From positions 1 through 20,404 of the forward strand of contig JBLINY010000086.1 of assembly GCA_047638695.1 (NCBI GenBank): 20,404 nt of DNA, read 5' to 3'. Positions 18,505 through 20,404 of this stretch are shown here, in pieces; the first letter of the stretch is position 1; every line of letters begins with the position of its first letter. The notes under the pieces were generated by a model. That model had not been told where the DNA came from. It saw nothing but the letters and a program-made list of their open reading frames with translations, and did no database searches. Origin of the DNA: JAHECQ01 sp047638695 (GTDB lineage Bacteria > Actinomycetota > Acidimicrobiia > Acidimicrobiales > SZUA-35). A program made the position numbers and the translations under genes.

Positions 18505-20404
18505 ATGAAGAAAACCAGCTCTCTCAAGAAAACCGCGGTGGCGCTGATGGGGTTGACGCTCCTAGCGACCGCTTGCACCAGCGACGGCAGCGATGCGACG
18601 CTTCGCGACGACACGCCCACCGATCGGACCATCGACATCGGCCAGCCTGGTGTCGACCTTCCTCTGCTCACCGCCCTCACCACATTCGGTGAATGCTCGG
18701 AGTACCTCGAGAGTGTGCAGGCCAATGCTCTCGAAGTCGTCGGACCTTGGGGACTCGAGCAGAACTACTTCTTCGGAGGCGGGATTGTCGAGGATTTCGC
18801 CTCCGAAGAGTCCGCTGACAGGGACTCGTCGATCAGCGGTGGCTTGACCCAGGATACCCTCGCGACGACTTCAGGTGAAGCCGGTGTGGACTTCAGCACG
18901 ACCAACGTGCAGGAGCTCGGCGTCGATGAGCCCGACCTGATCAAGACAGACGGCGACCGCATCGTGGCGTTGGCTCAGGGCACGGTTCACATCATCGACG
19001 TGACCGGCGACAACGCTGAGTTGCAGGGCTCGGTGAGCGTCGACGACATCTGGACCCAAGACATGTTCATGCAGGGGGATAGCGTGCTCCTGCTGGCCCA
19101 TTCGTCGTCGGAGTACGGCCGGGGAGGCAACTACTATTCGCCGCTCAGCGTGTTGGTTGAGATCGACATCAGCGATGGCGCCGACCCTCAGGTCGTTCGT
19201 CGTATGGAGATGGACGGCAGCTACCTCAGCGCACGAATGATTGACGGCGTCGTCCGAGTGGTCGTGCAGAGTTCGGTTACGGGCATCGAGTGGGAGTACC
19301 CCGAAGGCGGCGGCCTGCGTGCAGAACGCAACGCCACCGAAGCCAACCAGGAACTCATCCAGAACTCGACCGTCGACAACTGGCTGCCGTACTACATCCT
19401 CAGCGATGGCTCCGGTCGTCAGCTCAGCGAGGGCAACCTCGTCGAGTGCGATCGGGCCTATCACCCTGAAGAGTTCAGCGGTCTCAACCTCTTGAACGTG
19501 GTGACGATCGACATGAGCGCCGACGGTCTGGGCGGCGACATCGACGGCGTCGGCGTGCTCGCCGACGGCCAAACCGTCTACTCAAGCACTGACAACATGT
19601 ACATCGGTACCACCAAGTGGGTCGACTGGGCGGAATTCGAAGACGCTCGAAACGCTGGCGAAGCGCCCCCGGCAGTGACCACCGAGATCCACAAGTTCGA
19701 CATCTCGGATCCCACAAGCACCGACTACGTCGCCAGCGGCGCCGTGACCGGAACAGTGCTCAGCCAGTACTCATTGTCGGAGCACGAAGGCAACCTGCGT
19801 GTGGCCACCACCGTTGGAGCGCTCTGGGGCTGGACCGATGAATCGGAGAGTTTCGTCACCGTCCTTGAGCAGCAGGACGTTGAACTGGTGAACATTGGCC
19901 AGGTCGGTGATCTCGGCCTCGGCGAGCAGATCTTCGCCGTTCGATTCATGGGAGACATCGCCACCGTCGTGACATTCCGGCAGACCGATCCGCTGTACAC
20001 GATCGATCTCAGCGACCCGACCAACCCGACCGTGCTTGGCGAACTCAAGATCCTCGGCTACTCGGCATATCTGCATCCGATCTCCGACACCCTCGTCATT
20101 GGAGTTGGCCAGGATGCAACAGAGGAAGGTCGGACCACAGGAACTCAGGTGTCGCTGTTCGACATTTCCGACCTGGAGAATCCGGTTCGTCTGTCTCAGT
20201 GGCACCTGCCGGGCGGCTGGACTCAGGCTGAGTTCAACCCGAGGGCGTTCCTCTACTGGGCAGCCGAAGACCTGCTTGTGCTGCCGGTCAACGTATGGGG
20301 CTATGAGCAGGGCGCCGAATCTTTCCTTGGCGCTGTTGCCCTGGATGTCTCCGAAAACGTCGTCAGCGAACGGGCCCGCATCACCCATGCAGAGCCTGGC
20401 AAGC
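18505..20404 (+). CDS. Exported lipoprotein with Beta_propel domain (partial, runs off the window)
   Basis: At least 633 residues, open to the right edge. ATG 18505 follows AGAAGAGG (18488-18495). The signal KKTSSLKKTAVALMGLTLLA ends in a lipobox TAC (Cys at residue 24), so it is membrane-anchored on the outer face. After an acidic linker, TTNVQELGVDEPDLIKTDGD (about 132-151) is the hallmark start of the Beta_propel family (PF09826, COG4880: secreted proteins with a C-terminal propeller distantly related to WD40). Recurring blades of VxIDxxDxxxP type follow (PLSVLVEIDISDGADPQVVR; LYTIDLSDPTNPTVLGELKI; QVSLFDISDLENPVRLSQWH). The molecular role of the family is unknown; copies are common in actinobacteria and archaea. 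Expected full length is roughly 650-750 residues, so only the end is missing. The frame is clean, in contrast to the other two lipoprotein genes here. Confidence 0.9.
   Translation, partial: MKKTSSLKKTAVALMGLTLLATACTSDGSDATLRDDTPTDRTIDIGQPGVDLPLLTALTTFGECSEYLESVQANALEVVGPWGLEQNYFFGGGIVEDFASEESADRDSSISGGLTQDTLATTSGEAGVDFSTTNVQELGVDEPDLIKTDGDRIVALAQGTVHIIDVTGDNAELQGSVSVDDIWTQDMFMQGDSVLLLAHSSSEYGRGGNYYSPLSVLVEIDISDGADPQVVRRMEMDGSYLSARMIDGVVRVVVQSSVTGIEWEYPEGGGLRAERNATEANQELIQNSTVDNWLPYYILSDGSGRQLSEGNLVECDRAYHPEEFSGLNLLNVVTIDMSADGLGGDIDGVGVLADGQTVYSSTDNMYIGTTKWVDWAEFEDARNAGEAPPAVTTEIHKFDISDPTSTDYVASGAVTGTVLSQYSLSEHEGNLRVATTVGALWGWTDESESFVTVLEQQDVELVNIGQVGDLGLGEQIFAVRFMGDIATVVTFRQTDPLYTIDLSDPTNPTVLGELKILGYSAYLHPISDTLVIGVGQDATEEGRTTGTQVSLFDISDLENPVRLSQWHLPGGWTQAEFNPRAFLYWAAEDLLVLPVNVWGYEQGAESFLGAVALDVSENVVSERARITHAEPGK

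Overview
The window looks like a piece of a GC-rich actinobacterial chromosome. The GC3-rich codon use, several GTG starts, candidate leaderless promoters (TANNNT 6-7 bases before a start codon), a remnant of an F420-type luciferase-like oxidoreductase, an AldR/Ald-type divergent pair and secreted proteins with GYW...DGG repeats all point towards Acidimicrobiia (Ilumatobacter-like). This assignment is an inference from gene content, not from a search.

Left part (1-3903): a phytanoyl-CoA dioxygenase (PhyH) family gene; a lipoprotein gene broken by one in-frame stop and two frameshifts; an intact acyl-CoA dehydrogenase; a scrap of a luciferase-like (LLM) oxidoreductase; and a DinB-like gene on the minus strand. 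Middle-left (4119-7241): an unassigned, possibly decayed caspase-like gene, then a compact three-gene operon with 4-base overlaps (SRPBCC protein, EctD-like PhyH oxygenase, COG4091 homoserine-dehydrogenase-like oxidoreductase). Next come an antisense remnant of an OmpA C-terminal domain (7241-7455) and a short AT-rich stretch. Positions 7554-10059 hold one large secreted galactose-oxidase-like gene. It is broken by three stops, one small indel, a 10-bp tandem-repeat expansion that changes frame, and probably an internal deletion.

Right part (10070-16342): a nitrogen and aldehyde catabolism block. A glutamine-synthetase-like gene (minus) diverges from mmsA (plus), with a perfect 15-bp palindrome between them. 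mmsA is followed by a second aldehyde dehydrogenase (succinate-semialdehyde type). The two are joined by nine copies of a 14-bp unit, each carrying a stop codon and a Shine-Dalgarno motif. The second dehydrogenase has an in-frame TGA. Then come a convergent Lrp/AsnC regulator and a divergent alanine dehydrogenase. Together these would fit polyamine/GABA/beta-alanine/alanine catabolism feeding acetyl-CoA, propionyl-CoA, succinate and pyruvate (inference). The window ends with a frameshifted lipoprotein (minus), an unrecognised divergent gene, and an intact lipoprotein with a Beta_propel domain that runs off the edge.

The most striking theme is local sequence instability. Three tandem arrays (units of 10, 14 and 16 bp) all look as if they grew from short direct repeats already present, two of them exactly at stop codons. 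At least four genes carry in-frame stops, most explicable by C-to-T changes. This may be real (a mutator or decaying genome, or variable loci) or an assembly/sequencing problem; only raw reads and related genomes can decide. No tRNA, rRNA, CRISPR array, IS element or replication origin was seen.
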